Shown here piece by piece: positions 34,316 through 42,995 of a DNA stretch of 64,000 bases. Numbering within the stretch: the first letter of the stretch is position 1; each line of letters begins with the position of its first letter. Made by a program: the position numbers and the translations under genes. The DNA is taken from the NCBI RefSeq assembly GCF_002223055.1, contig NZ_NKFL01000006.1, forward strand, positions 2,232,001 to 2,296,000, read 5' to 3'. The stretch is from Burkholderia sp. HI2500. GTDB lineage: Bacteria > Pseudomonadota > Gammaproteobacteria > Burkholderiales > Burkholderiaceae. Below the pieces are notes generated by a model. It was not told the origin of the DNA, searched no databases, and saw only the letters and a list, made by a program, of their open reading frames with translations.

Positions 34316-36316
34316 TCAGCGCCGCGTCGCAAGCCGCCGCACGACGCTCACCAGCGCATCGACTTCGTCGCACGTGTTGTAGAACGCGAGCGACGGCCGC
34401 ACCGTCGCCTCGAGCCCGAAGCGCCGCAGGATCGGCTGCGCGCAGTGATGCCCCGAGCGCACCGCGATGCCCTCTTCGTTCAGCGCCTGCCCGACTTCCT
34501 CGGTCTCATAGCCCTTCAGCACGAACGACAGCACGCTCGCCTTGTCGCGGGCCGTGCCGACGAGCCGCACGCCCGGCACCGGCGCGAGCACGCTCGTTGC
34601 ATACGCAAGCAGGTCGTGCTCGTAGCGCGCGATGTTCTCGATGCCGACCCGGTTCACGTAGTCGAGCGCAGCGCCCAGCCCCACCGCATCCGCGATGTTG
34701 CCCGTGCCGGCCTCGAACCGGTTCGGCGGCGGCTGGAACACCGTGCGCTCGAACGTCACGTCCGCGATCATGTTGCCGCCACCCTGCCACGGCGGCATGT
34801 CGTCGAGGATCGCGCGCTTGCCGTACACGACGCCGATCCCGGTCGGCCCGTAGATCTTGTGCCCGGAGAACACGAAGAAATCCGCATCGAGCGCCTGCAC
34901 GTCCACCCGCATGTGCGAGATCGACTGCGCGCCGTCGACGAGCGCCTTCGCGCCCGCACGATGCGCGAGCTCGACGATCTCCTTCACCGGCACGACCGTG
35001 CCGAGCGCGTTCGACACCTGCGTGACGGACACGATCTTCGTGCGGTCGTTGAGCAGCTTCCGGTATTCGTCGAGCAGCACCTGCCCCGAATCGTCGACCG
35101 GAATCACGCGCAGCTTCGCACCCTTGAGCGCAGCGAGCTGCTGCCACGGCACGATGTTCGCGTGGTGCTCGAGATGCGACACGATGATCTCGTCGCCTTC
35201 GCCGACGTTCTGCACGCCCCACGTCTTCGCGATCAGGTTGATCGCCTCGGTCGTGCCGCGCACGAACACGATTTCATCGGGCGACGATGCGCCGATGAAG
35301 CGCTGCACCGTTTCCCGCGCATGCTCGTACGCGTCCGTCGCACGGCCGGCCAACGCATGTGCCGCGCGGTGGATGTTCGAGTTCTCGTGCGCATAGAAGT
35401 ACGCGAGACGATCGATCACGGCCTGCGGCTTGTGGGTCGTCGCTGCATTGTCGAACCACACGAGCTGCTTGCCGTTCACGCGCTCCTGCAGGATCGGGAA
35501 ATCGCGGCGGATCGCATTCACGTCGAACGGGGGATGCGCGCCGCGATACAGCTGGCCTTGCGGCTCCGCCGCGTGCGTGTCGTCGATGAAGTAGCGCGGC
35601 ACGTCGGCGCCCGACGCACGCGACACCGGCCCGTCGCGATGCACGGCGAGCAGTTCGCGCAGCGCGTCGTCGCCCGGCAGCCCGAACGCTTCCGGCGAAG
35701 CAAGGCCGTTCGACGGCACGACGATGTCCTGCGGCGTCGCCTGCCAGCCCTGCAGCGAGCCGTCGGTGAAGTAGTACGGCGAGGCCTTCGCCGCGCCTTC
35801 CGATACCGGCGCATTCACTTGCGGCACGCCGAGCGCCGCGCCGCCGACGCGCGGTTCGAGCGCGGGCGCGATCGACACGACGTTGTCGGGCAGCCCGTTC
35901 TGCGCGGCCGCATGCGGCGCGAGCGCGGGGGCGCGGTTGCCGAGCGACAGCACGTGCGTCGGCGCGGACGGCGCGAGGTTCGCACCGGGCACTTTCCCTT
36001 GCGGGAGCGCGAGACCGGGCACGCCGGTGCCCGCACCGCCCGGGCCCGCGAGCGGCGAACCGCCGGGTACCGGGTTGCTCACCGACGCAAGGATCGGCGC
36101 GGCGGCCGGCAACGCGGACGGCACGCCGCCCACCGCACCGCTGCCCGCCGACAGCCCGGGCGCGGTGGCCTGCCCGGGCGGCGTCGCGAAGAACTCGGAC
36201 GCGAGCCGCGCAAGCGTCGCCGGGTCGGGCAAGCCGGCCGGCAGCGGCGCGTGCGGCAGCGCGTGCGCGTCGCCGCCGGCCAGGCCGGGATTAACGGTAG
36301 GTGTCGGGATAGTCAT
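34316..36316 (-). CDS. Family 2A encapsulin cargo: cysteine desulfurase with long N-terminal cargo domain
   Basis: 666 aa from ATG 36316. Residues 1 to about 260 are low-complexity, rich in Ala, Pro and Gly with short motifs (ATLARLASEFF, ASPYYFTDGSLQGW); this is the disordered domain that in known family 2A systems directs the enzyme into the shell. The rest is a SufS/CsdA-type PLP cysteine desulfurase: DNAATTHKPQAVIDRL, SHLEHHANIVPW, DGAQSISHM, the PLP lysine in SGHKIYGPTG and the catalytic Cys in RSGHHCAQP. It converts cysteine to alanine and enzyme-bound persulfide sulfur. The gene overlaps the end of the shell gene by 26 bases in another frame. Confidence 0.92.
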   Translation of the reverse strand: MTIPTPTVNPGLAGGDAHALPHAPLPAGLPDPATLARLASEFFATPPGQATAPGLSAGSGAVGGVPSALPAAAPILASVSNPVPGGSPLAGPGGAGTGVPGLALPQGKVPGANLAPSAPTHVLSLGNRAPALAPHAAAQNGLPDNVVSIAPALEPRVGGAALGVPQVNAPVSEGAAKASPYYFTDGSLQGWQATPQDIVVPSNGLASPEAFGLPGDDALRELLAVHRDGPVSRASGADVPRYFIDDTHAAEPQGQLYRGAHPPFDVNAIRRDFPILQERVNGKQLVWFDNAATTHKPQAVIDRLAYFYAHENSNIHRAAHALAGRATDAYEHARETVQRFIGASSPDEIVFVRGTTEAINLIAKTWGVQNVGEGDEIIVSHLEHHANIVPWQQLAALKGAKLRVIPVDDSGQVLLDEYRKLLNDRTKIVSVTQVSNALGTVVPVKEIVELAHRAGAKALVDGAQSISHMRVDVQALDADFFVFSGHKIYGPTGIGVVYGKRAILDDMPPWQGGGNMIADVTFERTVFQPPPNRFEAGTGNIADAVGLGAALDYVNRVGIENIARYEHDLLAYATSVLAPVPGVRLVGTARDKASVLSFVLKGYETEEVGQALNEEGIAVRSGHHCAQPILRRFGLEATVRPSLAFYNTCDEVDALVSVVRRLATRR

Positions 36317-37223
36317 GGAACTTGGCGATTTCGACGTCATCGAGGACAGCCAGCGCATCCGGCGAATGGACCGCGAGCGAGCAATACAGCGAGATCAGGT
36401 ACGACGCGATCGCCTGGTTGTTGATCCCCATGAAGCGCACCGACAGGCCCGGGCCCTGCTCGCCCGCGACGCCCGGCTGATAGAGGCCGACCACCCCCTG
36501 GCGCTTGTCGCCGACGCGCAGCAGCAGGATCTTGGTCTTGCCGTCCGCGACCGGCACCTTGTCCGACGGGATCAGCGGGATGCCGCGCCACGTGAGGAAC
36601 TGCGAACCGAACAGGCTGACCGTCGGCGGCGGCACACCGCGCCGCGTGCATTCGCGGCCGAACGCGGCGATCGCGAGCGGGTGCGTGAGGAAGAACGCGG
36701 GCTCCTTCCACACCTTGGTCAGCAGCTCGTCGAGATCGTCCGGCGTCGGCGCGCCCGTCAGCGGGAAGATCCGCTGCTCGTCGGTCACGTTGGCCAGCAG
36801 CCCGTAGTCGGGGTTGTTGATCAGCTGGCTTTCCTGCAGCTCCTTGATCGTCTCGATCGTCAGGCGCAGCTGTTCCTTGATCTGGTCGTGAGGACTGCTG
36901 TAAAGATCGGAGATCCGCGTATGCACGTCGAGCACCGTGCTCACCGCGTTCAGGAAATACTCGCGCGGCTGTTCCTCGTACGGCACGAAGGTCTGCGGCA
37001 GCACGCTTTCGTCCTCGAGCTGCGTGCACGCGGCGCGCACGGCTTCCGGGTTCTTCACCTGGTTCAGCCGATAGATGCCGGCCTCGACCGGCACCCATTG
37101 CAGCAGATGGGTCAGCCAGCGCGGCGTGATCGTGGAAAGCTGGGGGACGGTCTTGGTAGCGTTCGCTAGTTGGCGGGCGGCGTGATCGCTCAGCGCAGCC
37201 GTGCCGCTTGCAACGGTCGACAT
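36291..37223 (-). CDS. Family 2A encapsulin shell protein (SrpI-like)
   Basis: 310 aa, start ATG 37223. It has an HK97-type nanocompartment shell layout like SrpI of Synechococcus: N-terminal arm (ANATKTVPQLSTITPRWL), EEQPREYFLNAVSTVLDVHTRISDLYSSPHDQIKEQLRLT, then KVWKEPAFFLTHPLAIAAFGRECTRRGVPPPTV and FLTWRGIPLIPSDKVPV, and a C-terminal region with MGINNQAIASYLISLYCSLAVHSPDALAVLDDV. In the studied case the shell encloses a cysteine desulfurase and is induced by sulfate starvation. Its downstream overlapping neighbour is just such an enzyme. A 138-base gap precedes it and carries a motif repeated upstream of the rhodanese gene. Confidence 0.93.
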   Translation of the reverse strand: MSTVASGTAALSDHAARQLANATKTVPQLSTITPRWLTHLLQWVPVEAGIYRLNQVKNPEAVRAACTQLEDESVLPQTFVPYEEQPREYFLNAVSTVLDVHTRISDLYSSPHDQIKEQLRLTIETIKELQESQLINNPDYGLLANVTDEQRIFPLTGAPTPDDLDELLTKVWKEPAFFLTHPLAIAAFGRECTRRGVPPPTVSLFGSQFLTWRGIPLIPSDKVPVADGKTKILLLRVGDKRQGVVGLYQPGVAGEQGPGLSVRFMGINNQAIASYLISLYCSLAVHSPDALAVLDDVEIAKFHDYPDTYR

Positions 37224-37310
37224 GTGTGGCTCCGGGTTCTTTAGATGAAAAACGGGATTGCTTATGACGCTCGGTGATTATCGGAAGCACGCACCTGCCG
37301 GCTCAACATG

Positions 37311-37323
37311 CTATAGCCGTCAG
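37311..37323 (-). promoter_or_regulatory. 13-bp element upstream of the encapsulin gene
   Basis: Minus strand CTGACGGCTATAG, identical to 39103-39115 in front of the rhodanese gene. In both cases TATAG could be a -10 element with a poor -35, suggesting an activator-dependent promoter. The small XRE regulator in the operon is a candidate to act here. Confidence 0.5.
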
Positions 37324-37361
37324 GTCGCGTGCAACCGAAAGGGAAATGAAACGAGGCAGCC

Positions 37362-37583
37362 TCAGGTGACGTACGCACCCGGCAGCAGGGTCGAGATCGA
37401 CACGTCGAACGCGCGCGCGATCTTGTCGGCCGTGACGATCGACGCGATCGCCTCGCCGCGCTCGATCTCGCCGACATACGAGCGGTTCAGCCCCGCATGC
37501 TCGGCCAGCTGCTCCTGCGACCACGTGCGCGCTTCGCGCAGCTTGCGCACGTTGGCGCCGAAGTGATGGATGAGGTCACTCAT
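37362..37583 (-). CDS. Small XRE/Cro-type helix-turn-helix regulator
   Basis: 73 aa, essentially a single DNA-binding domain: VRKLREARTWSQEQLAEHAGLNRSYVGEIERGEA followed by a short hydrophobic C-terminus (ADKIARAFDVSISTLLPG). AGGAGG overlaps the stop of the upstream serine acetyltransferase gene (TAGGAGG), so it is translated in the same operon. Such small regulators often control their own operon. The likely target here is the encapsulin promoter just downstream and the rhodanese promoter at the head of the operon. Confidence 0.88.
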   Translation of the reverse strand: MSDLIHHFGANVRKLREARTWSQEQLAEHAGLNRSYVGEIERGEAIASIVTADKIARAFDVSISTLLPGAYVT

Positions 37584-37591
37584 CGCGCCTC

Positions 37592-38530
37592 CTAGGCGAC
37601 GCGCGCCGCCGCGCGCGGCGCGGCGTTCGCTTCGCTGCGCAGCACGGCCTGCGTGATGTTCGCGCCGGCCGGCACGTCCTGCGTGAGCCATACGTTGCCG
37701 CCGATCACCGCACCGCGTCCGATCGTCACGCGGCCGAGGATCGTTGCGCCCGCATAGATCACCACGTCGTCCTCGACGATCGGATGGCGGGCGTGCCCCT
37801 TCTCCAGATGGCCGTCCGCATCGCGCGGAAAGCGCTTCGCGCCGAGCGTGACGGCCTGGTACACGCGCACGCGCTCGCCGATGATCGCCGTCTCGCCGAT
37901 CACGACACCCGTGCCGTGGTCGATGAAGAAGCCCGCGCCGATGCGCGCGCCCGGATGAATGTCGATACCCGTTTCCGCATGCGCCTGCTCGGCGATGATC
38001 CGCGCGAGCAGCGGCAGGCCGAGCCCGTACAGCTCATGCGCGAGCCGGTGATGGATCATCGCGAGGATGCCCGGGTAGCACAGCAGCACCTCGTCGACGC
38101 TGCCGGCCGCCGGATCGCCATGGAACGCGGCCAGCACGTCGCTGTCGAGCAGCCGGCGAATCTCGGGCAAGCGCGCGGCGAATGCCTGCACGGCGGTCGA
38201 CGCCACGTCATCGACGTTATCGACCGGTTCGTCGGCATTGCGCTGCCGTGCCGCGTAGCGCAATTCCAGCTTCACCTGCGCGAGCAGCGCATTCAGCGAG
38301 GCGTCGAGCGCATGGGCGACGTGGAAGTTCTCGCTCTCCTGGCGCAGGTCGGGCGGCCCGAGCCGCATCGGAAACAGCACGCCTTTCAGCGCGCCGATGA
38401 TCTGCGCGAGCGCCTCGCGCGCCGGCAGGTCGCGCCCGCCCGGTTCCAGCGAGCGCCGCTGCTTCTCGCGCCATGCACGGCGCACGCTTTGCAGCGATTG
38501 AACGATGTCGTCGATGTCGAATGCGGCCAT
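37592..38530 (-). CDS. cysE: Serine O-acetyltransferase (EpsC-type CysE)
   Basis: 312 aa from ATG 38530. Helical N-terminal domain to about residue 150, then a left-handed beta-helix with hexapeptide repeats and the active-site block ETGIDIHPGARIGAGFFIDHGTGVVIGETAIIG, followed by VYQAVTLGAKRFPRD. It makes O-acetylserine, the immediate precursor into which sulfide is incorporated to give cysteine. Sitting in an operon with a cysteine desulfurase nanocompartment, it links cysteine synthesis with stored or mobilised sulfur. It lies 28 bases downstream of the rhodanese gene. Confidence 0.93.
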   Translation of the reverse strand: MAAFDIDDIVQSLQSVRRAWREKQRRSLEPGGRDLPAREALAQIIGALKGVLFPMRLGPPDLRQESENFHVAHALDASLNALLAQVKLELRYAARQRNADEPVDNVDDVASTAVQAFAARLPEIRRLLDSDVLAAFHGDPAAGSVDEVLLCYPGILAMIHHRLAHELYGLGLPLLARIIAEQAHAETGIDIHPGARIGAGFFIDHGTGVVIGETAIIGERVRVYQAVTLGAKRFPRDADGHLEKGHARHPIVEDDVVIYAGATILGRVTIGRGAVIGGNVWLTQDVPAGANITQAVLRSEANAAPRAAARVA

Positions 38531-38558
38531 GCTGCTTTCTCCCCGTAACGGCCGTGAA

Positions 38559-39029
38559 TCAGTCCTGCGCCCACGGCAGGCCGCGAAAACGCCAGCCATT
38601 GCTGCCGCCGCGATGCTGCCGCTCGTCGAGGTCGCCCTCGAACCCTTCGAGCACGTTGAATACCTGCGTAAAGCCCCCCTTCGTCGCGGCCTCGGCCGCC
38701 TGCGCCGAGCGGTTGCCGCTGCGGCACAACAGCAACACGACGGCCGTCTTGCCGGTCTTCGCTTCCAGTTCGCGCACGAAGCGCGGGTTGCGCGTCAGGC
38801 TCGTGCCCGTTGCCCACGGCACATGCAGCGATTCCGGCACGTGGCCGACGAATTTCCGTTCCTCGGCGGTGCGTACGTCCACCAGCAGCGCATCGCCGGC
38901 GGTGAACAGCGCCCATGCCGCTTCCGGCGCGACGCCGCCCGCATAGGGCGTGCCGGCCGCCGTAGCCGCCGCGCGCGCGTCTTCGAGCGCCTGTTGCGCA
39001 GCGGTTCGTTCTTCCAATGCAACCGTCAT
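38559..39029 (-). CDS. Rhodanese-like sulfurtransferase
   Basis: 156 aa, start ATG 39029 preceded by AAGGAAG. Single rhodanese domain: AWALFTAGDALLVDVRTAEERKFVGHVPESLHVPW in the first half and the active-site loop LLCRSGNRSAQAAEA with the persulfide-carrying Cys. It ends RGLPWAQD, a tail often found in rhodaneses of encapsulin or sulfur-metabolism loci. Probably cytoplasmic, accepting or donating sulfane sulfur from the encapsulated desulfurase. First gene of the leftward operon. Confidence 0.92.
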   Translation of the reverse strand: MTVALEERTAAQQALEDARAAATAAGTPYAGGVAPEAAWALFTAGDALLVDVRTAEERKFVGHVPESLHVPWATGTSLTRNPRFVRELEAKTGKTAVVLLLCRSGNRSAQAAEAATKGGFTQVFNVLEGFEGDLDERQHRGGSNGWRFRGLPWAQD

Positions 39030-39452
39030 GACACTTCCTTGTTTTCGTTGATTCGTATGATCAAAGACACCGGGAATGCGGCCGTTGCAGCTTGCGTGCT
39101 GTCTATAGCCGTCAGCGCCACTATGCGAGCGAGGAAGAGCAAGCAGAACCAATAAAAATTCATTTCCTAATCAGCGCCGCGAGGAATGCAATAGCAGACG
39201 CGCGCTATCAGGGCGGGTTCATCGGCGAGCAGGACGGGAAGCATGGTGACCGTTCGATGTCACGCATCGAAGGATTTTGAAAGGGTTCGCGGCAGACGAT
39301 CAACGCGGCGTGCGGCGCGTTGCAACGGAATCCGAAATGGCCTGCATGCACGGGCGCGCATGCAGGGACAACGGGTGACATCCTGTTGGCTGGCGGAATG
39401 CATCGACACGACGCCGGACGCGGCATCGCCGATGCACTCGCGCTTCAACGCG
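39030..39452. promoter_or_regulatory. Intergenic region with the promoter of the rhodanese-encapsulin operon
   Basis: The minus-strand element CTGACGGCTATAG at 39103-39115 duplicates that upstream of the encapsulin gene. An AT-rich patch (aataaaaattcatttcc) lies at 39152-39168. The rest, toward the end of the amidase gene, shows nothing convincing; a 62-codon frame at 39092-39280 has no ribosome-binding site or homology that I recognise. Confidence 0.45.
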
Positions 39453-40853
39453 TCACACCACGGGGTCAACCGGCGCGACCGGCACGCCGCGCGCTTCGAT
39501 ATCGCGCCCCGCGAGCAGGCACAAATCCTCGCGATGATGCGCGGCAACCACCTGCACGCCGACCGGCACGCCATTCACGAGCGCCGTGGTCACGACCAAC
39601 CCCGGCAGCCCCATCGCCGGCAACGCGCGCAACGTGAGCTGCGCCTCCCACACGCGATCGAACCCGTCCTGCCCCTGGCGGTCGAGATCGTCCGGGAACG
39701 GCAGTTCCGACGACACCGGCAGCAGCAGCACCGCATACTCGTCGAGAAACAGCCGCCACTGCCGCGTCAACGTCGTGCGCCGGACGAGCGCGCGGCTCAT
39801 CACGTCGGCCGGCAGGTCGCGCACCTTGCCGCGCACGGCCTCGACCACGGCAGCCGCCCCCGGATCGCCGTCTTTCACGACCGCGTTCGTCAAAGCGTCG
39901 AATCCGTCGCCGAGCCAGAGCTGCTCCTGCAACAGTGCCGCCTCGCGCATCGGCGGTGTGTCGTCGATCTCGTCGACGGTCCAGCCGGCATCGATCAACC
40001 GCCGTGCGGCATCGCGCAATGCGGCCTCGACCTCGGGCACGACCTGCAAGCCACCCGGCCGCACGCACAGTGCCGCGCGCTTCGGCACCTCGCGCCCGTC
40101 GAACGGCACCGCCACGTGCCACGGATCGCGCGGGTCCGGTGCGGCGAACGCACGCAACGCGAGCGAGAGATCGTCGATCGTGCGTGCAATCGGCCCCGCC
40201 GTCGACATCAGCTGCGCGCCGATCGCACGCTCGGGCGACGATGCGTTGAACGCGGGCACGCGACCGAGCGACGGACGAATGCCATGCACGCCACAGGCGT
40301 AGGCCGGGTAACGCACCGAGCCGCCGATGTCAGTGCCGACGGCAAGCGGACCGATCCCGGCGGCCACGGCTGCCGCCGCACCGCCACTCGATCCGCCCGG
40401 CGTCAGCGACGGGTTGCGCGGATTGCGCGTGCGGCCATGCACGAGATTCGACGTGAACCAGCGCAACGCGAACGTCGGCGAATTGGTGCGGCCGAGCAGG
40501 ATCCCGCCGGCCTTTCTGATGTTGCCGACCACCGGGCTGTCGGCGTGCGCGATCAGGTTCTCCTGCAGGCGCGTGCCGTTGGTCGTCGCGAATTCCGCCT
40601 GGTCGACGTTGATCTTCACGGTCACGGGCACGCCCGCGAGCGGCCCCGGATCGTCGCCGCGCGCGATCGCGCGATCGACTTCGTCGGCTTGCCGCCGGAC
40701 ATCGTCGGGCCGGTGTTCGATCACCGCGTTGATCGCCGGATTCACCGCCTCGAGACGATCGAGCACCGCATCCGCCACTTCTCGCGCGGACACGTCACGA
40801 TGCCGCACGCGCTTCGCGAGTTCGGTTGCGGGCAGTTGCCAGAGTTCCGTCAT
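39453..40853 (-). CDS. Amidase-signature-family enzyme
   Basis: 466 aa, AAGGAG seven bases before ATG 40853. The Ser-cisSer-Lys triad regions are intact: VPVTVKINVDQAEFATTNGT supplies the Lys, the linker Gly-rich motif TPGGSSGGAAAAVAAG the cis-Ser, and GTDIGGSVRYPA the nucleophile Ser. Hydrolyses amide bonds, cytoplasmic (no signal peptide). It ends DPVV, and lies 76 bases downstream of an exported hydrolase gene; co-transcription is possible. Substrate unknown. Confidence 0.9.
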   Translation of the reverse strand: MTELWQLPATELAKRVRHRDVSAREVADAVLDRLEAVNPAINAVIEHRPDDVRRQADEVDRAIARGDDPGPLAGVPVTVKINVDQAEFATTNGTRLQENLIAHADSPVVGNIRKAGGILLGRTNSPTFALRWFTSNLVHGRTRNPRNPSLTPGGSSGGAAAAVAAGIGPLAVGTDIGGSVRYPAYACGVHGIRPSLGRVPAFNASSPERAIGAQLMSTAGPIARTIDDLSLALRAFAAPDPRDPWHVAVPFDGREVPKRAALCVRPGGLQVVPEVEAALRDAARRLIDAGWTVDEIDDTPPMREAALLQEQLWLGDGFDALTNAVVKDGDPGAAAVVEAVRGKVRDLPADVMSRALVRRTTLTRQWRLFLDEYAVLLLPVSSELPFPDDLDRQGQDGFDRVWEAQLTLRALPAMGLPGLVVTTALVNGVPVGVQVVAAHHREDLCLLAGRDIEARGVPVAPVDPVV

Positions 40854-40929
40854 GACTTCTCCTTGTGGAAGGACATCACACTCACTCATGGCGCCGCACT
40901 TTCCTGCGAAAGCGCGGCGCCGCGTGCAC

Positions 40930-41721
40930 TCACTGCGCATCCTGCTTCGCGCGCTCGGCCGCTGCGATGATCGCGTCGGCCACGGCCTTCGGCTGGCTCA
41001 GCATCGACACATGGCTGCCGTTCACGCGCGTGACCGTCGCGCCGATCCGCTTCGCCATCGCTTCCTGCAGCGTCGGGTCGATCATCTTGTCCTGCGTCGC
41101 GACGACGAACGTCGACGGCTTCGCATGCCACGCGGCCTGCGTGACCTTCTCCGAGATACAACCGCCGTACCACGGCCCCTGCGTCGCCGCAACGATGCGC
41201 TGCTGCGCGGGCGGCAGGTCGGGGGCGAAATCCTGCGCGATCGCCTTGTCCGACAGCGTCGCGAAACCGCCCGCGTCCTTGCGCAGCTCACCGGCCCACG
41301 CGGGCGCCGGCAGCCCCTGCGTGACGTCGGCGATCGACTGGCCGTTGTCAGGCGCGAACGCGGCGACGTACACGAGCGACTTCACCTTGTCGTCGTTGCC
41401 CGCCTCGCTGATCACGACGCCGGCCCACGAATGGCCGACCAGTACGACCGGCCCCTTCTGCGCGTCGACGGTACGCTTCGTCGCGGCCGCATCGTCGGCG
41501 AGCGAGCTCAGCGGATTCTGCACCGACACCACGTGCAGGCCACGCGCCTCGAGCAGCGGAATCACGCGATTCCAGCTCGACCCGTCGGCGAACGCGCCGT
41601 GCACGAGCACGACGTTCGTGCCCTTCAGATCTTCTTTCGGCGCGGCCTGTGCCGCCACCGCACCGAACAGTCCGCCGATCACCGCGGCGGATACCAGAAC
41701 GCGTTTCATCAAACCGGCCAT
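40930..41721 (-). CDS. Exported alpha/beta hydrolase
   Basis: 263 aa from the second of two closely spaced ATGs (41721), which has AAGGAG at proper distance; the first (41727) is too near. Signal peptide VLVSAAVIGGLFGAVAAQAA. Catalytic elements: VVLVHGAFADGSSWNRVIPLL (oxyanion loop), GHSWAG nucleophile elbow with Ser, and NGSHVSMLSQP with the His near the C-terminus. It belongs to the EstC/pyrethroid-esterase-like alpha/beta hydrolases common in Burkholderia. Periplasmic location inferred. Substrate unknown. Confidence 0.85.
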   Translation of the reverse strand: MAGLMKRVLVSAAVIGGLFGAVAAQAAPKEDLKGTNVVLVHGAFADGSSWNRVIPLLEARGLHVVSVQNPLSSLADDAAATKRTVDAQKGPVVLVGHSWAGVVISEAGNDDKVKSLVYVAAFAPDNGQSIADVTQGLPAPAWAGELRKDAGGFATLSDKAIAQDFAPDLPPAQQRIVAATQGPWYGGCISEKVTQAAWHAKPSTFVVATQDKMIDPTLQEAMAKRIGATVTRVNGSHVSMLSQPKAVADAIIAAAERAKQDAQ

Positions 41722-41805
41722 CGTCATGCTCCTTGCTCTGTTGTGTTTTTCACATGTAGTGCTGCAGTGGTGGCCGCGCCCGCCTGAGGCAAGCGCGGCA
41801 GCCAA

Positions 41806-42150
41806 TCACGAATGCGCGTACAGGTCGTCGGCGGCATTCCGTGCGGAGCGCGACTGGGACGCGTCGTGATGGCCGGCCGGCGTCGACGCATCGGCCACAT
41901 TGTCGCCTTGCGACTTCGACGGGCCGTTCTGGTCGGAACGCGCGACCTGCTGCGCGGCGACGGCGTTCTCCGCGGCCGCGATGTCGTTCGGGTAGTTCGC
42001 TTCGCTGCTGGCCGGGCGGTAGCCGGCCTTCTCCAGGCGGACGAGATCGGCGCGCACGTCGGCGCGCGTGAGGCCGTGGCCGGTATCGGCGAACGACAAG
42101 GCGGGGATGGCAGCGAGGACGGCAACGGCGAGGATTCGAGCGGCTTTCAT
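41806..42150 (-). CDS. DUF4148 small exported protein
   Basis: 114 aa. Signal peptide MKAARILAVAVLAAIPALSFA, then the DUF4148 motif GLTRADVRADLVRLEKAGYRPASSEANYPNDIAAAENAVAAQ. The remainder is a polar, probably disordered tail. This family is nearly limited to Burkholderia and relatives; function unknown. AGGAG precedes the ATG. The upstream gap carries a CAGATAC-N5-GATACAAA motif shared with the gap at 44183. Confidence 0.9.
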   Translation of the reverse strand: MKAARILAVAVLAAIPALSFADTGHGLTRADVRADLVRLEKAGYRPASSEANYPNDIAAAENAVAAQQVARSDQNGPSKSQGDNVADASTPAGHHDASQSRSARNAADDLYAHS

Positions 42151-42311
42151 GAGGGTTCTCCTTGAGAGAGGTAGGTCAGTCGATCATTCGGCATCCGATC
42201 CAGATCGTCTGGTATCGAACGTTTCCTGCATGTCGACAGTAGAACCCGCGCACGTATCTGCGATGTTTCCGAAACCGGGGCTTTCTGCATGCCAGTTTTT
42301 CAGGAACGGCC

Positions 42312-42331
42312 GCAGATACAGTGCGATACAA
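42312..42331 (+). promoter_or_regulatory. GATAC direct-repeat element, copy 1
   Basis: CAGATACAGTGCGATACAAA, two GATAC units with a 10-base period, the style of an OmpR-family response-regulator site. A second copy with the same outer bases lies at 44183-44202 on the other strand. Regulator unknown. Confidence 0.4.
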
Positions 42332-42394
42332 ACCGGGCTGCCGCATCGTTCACTGGCCCGTCTGCTGACGCGATCCCCCCAAGCCCACTCACCA

Positions 42395-42426
42395 TGAAAA
42401 AAGGCGTGCCATACACGGCACGCCTT
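42395..42426 (-). terminator. Rho-independent terminator after the cytochrome P460-like gene
   Basis: A perfect 10-bp stem AAGGCGTGCC / GGCACGCCTT with a 6-base loop, and a T6 tail on the minus strand. It lies 27 bases past the stop codon at 42453. Confidence 0.9.
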
Positions 42427-42452
42427 CGGTCGAATCCATCAAAGCACGCACG

Positions 42453-42995
42453 TCACGGCGCAAGCCGCGTGAACACGTAGTCGTGGTTCTTCACACGCGC
42501 CTGGTGGCACGCAAAGCACGTCTGATGCTGGCCGATATCGGCCGGCACGCCGTTGATGAAGCGCCCGAAGCCCCAACCGCCCGTCGATGCATAGCGGCGC
42601 GAGTCCTTCACCATCACCTGCACGGTCGTCGCCTGGCCCGGCACCGTGGCACTCGGGAGCTCGTCGGACTGCTTGCGCTTGTAAGCAAGCTTCACGAGGA
42701 TCGTGCCGTCCGGGAACGGCAGCGTCGCCTGTTCGAGTGCGCGGATCGCGACGGGGTTGCCGAGCACCACACGGAGTTCGTCGAGTGGCGCGGCTTCCTC
42801 GGCCGGCGCGACCATTTCCCACTTCCGGTAGCCGGGCGGGATCGTCACGCCATAGATCGGCGAAGCGGCGGCAGCCGGCTTCGGCTGCTCCGCGAATGCG
42901 GCCGGACCGCTGGCCGACCACGCGCCGGCCAGCAGCACGCCCGCGACGACCGCGCGTCGCATGATGCGGCGCATCACACCCACGCGCGCCCGCAT
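42453..42995 (-). CDS. Cytochrome P460-family haem protein, exported
   Basis: 180 aa. Signal peptide around RRAVVAGVLLAGAWSASGPAAFA. The mature part has the P460 pattern IYGVTIPPGYRKWEMVAPAEE and LPFPDGTILVKLAYKRK, then the c-type haem motif CFACH near the C-terminus (QTCFACHQARVKNHDYVFT). Members oxidise hydroxylamine or bind NO, or serve as periplasmic haem proteins of unknown role. Its start overlaps the stop of the upstream hydrolase gene (TGATG), so the two are made together. Confidence 0.88.
   Translation of the reverse strand: MRARVGVMRRIMRRAVVAGVLLAGAWSASGPAAFAEQPKPAAAASPIYGVTIPPGYRKWEMVAPAEEAAPLDELRVVLGNPVAIRALEQATLPFPDGTILVKLAYKRKQSDELPSATVPGQATTVQVMVKDSRRYASTGGWGFGRFINGVPADIGQHQTCFACHQARVKNHDYVFTRLAP

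Noticed and set aside
34310..36424. Long rightward open frame (704 codons) antisense to the cysteine desulfurase cargo gene
   Set aside because: Arg-rich low-complexity translation without motifs; the minus-strand protein has intact PLP and Cys motifs.
39092..39280. Small rightward open frame of 62 codons
   Set aside because: No ribosome-binding site, odd composition, and it overlaps the promoter region of the rhodanese operon.
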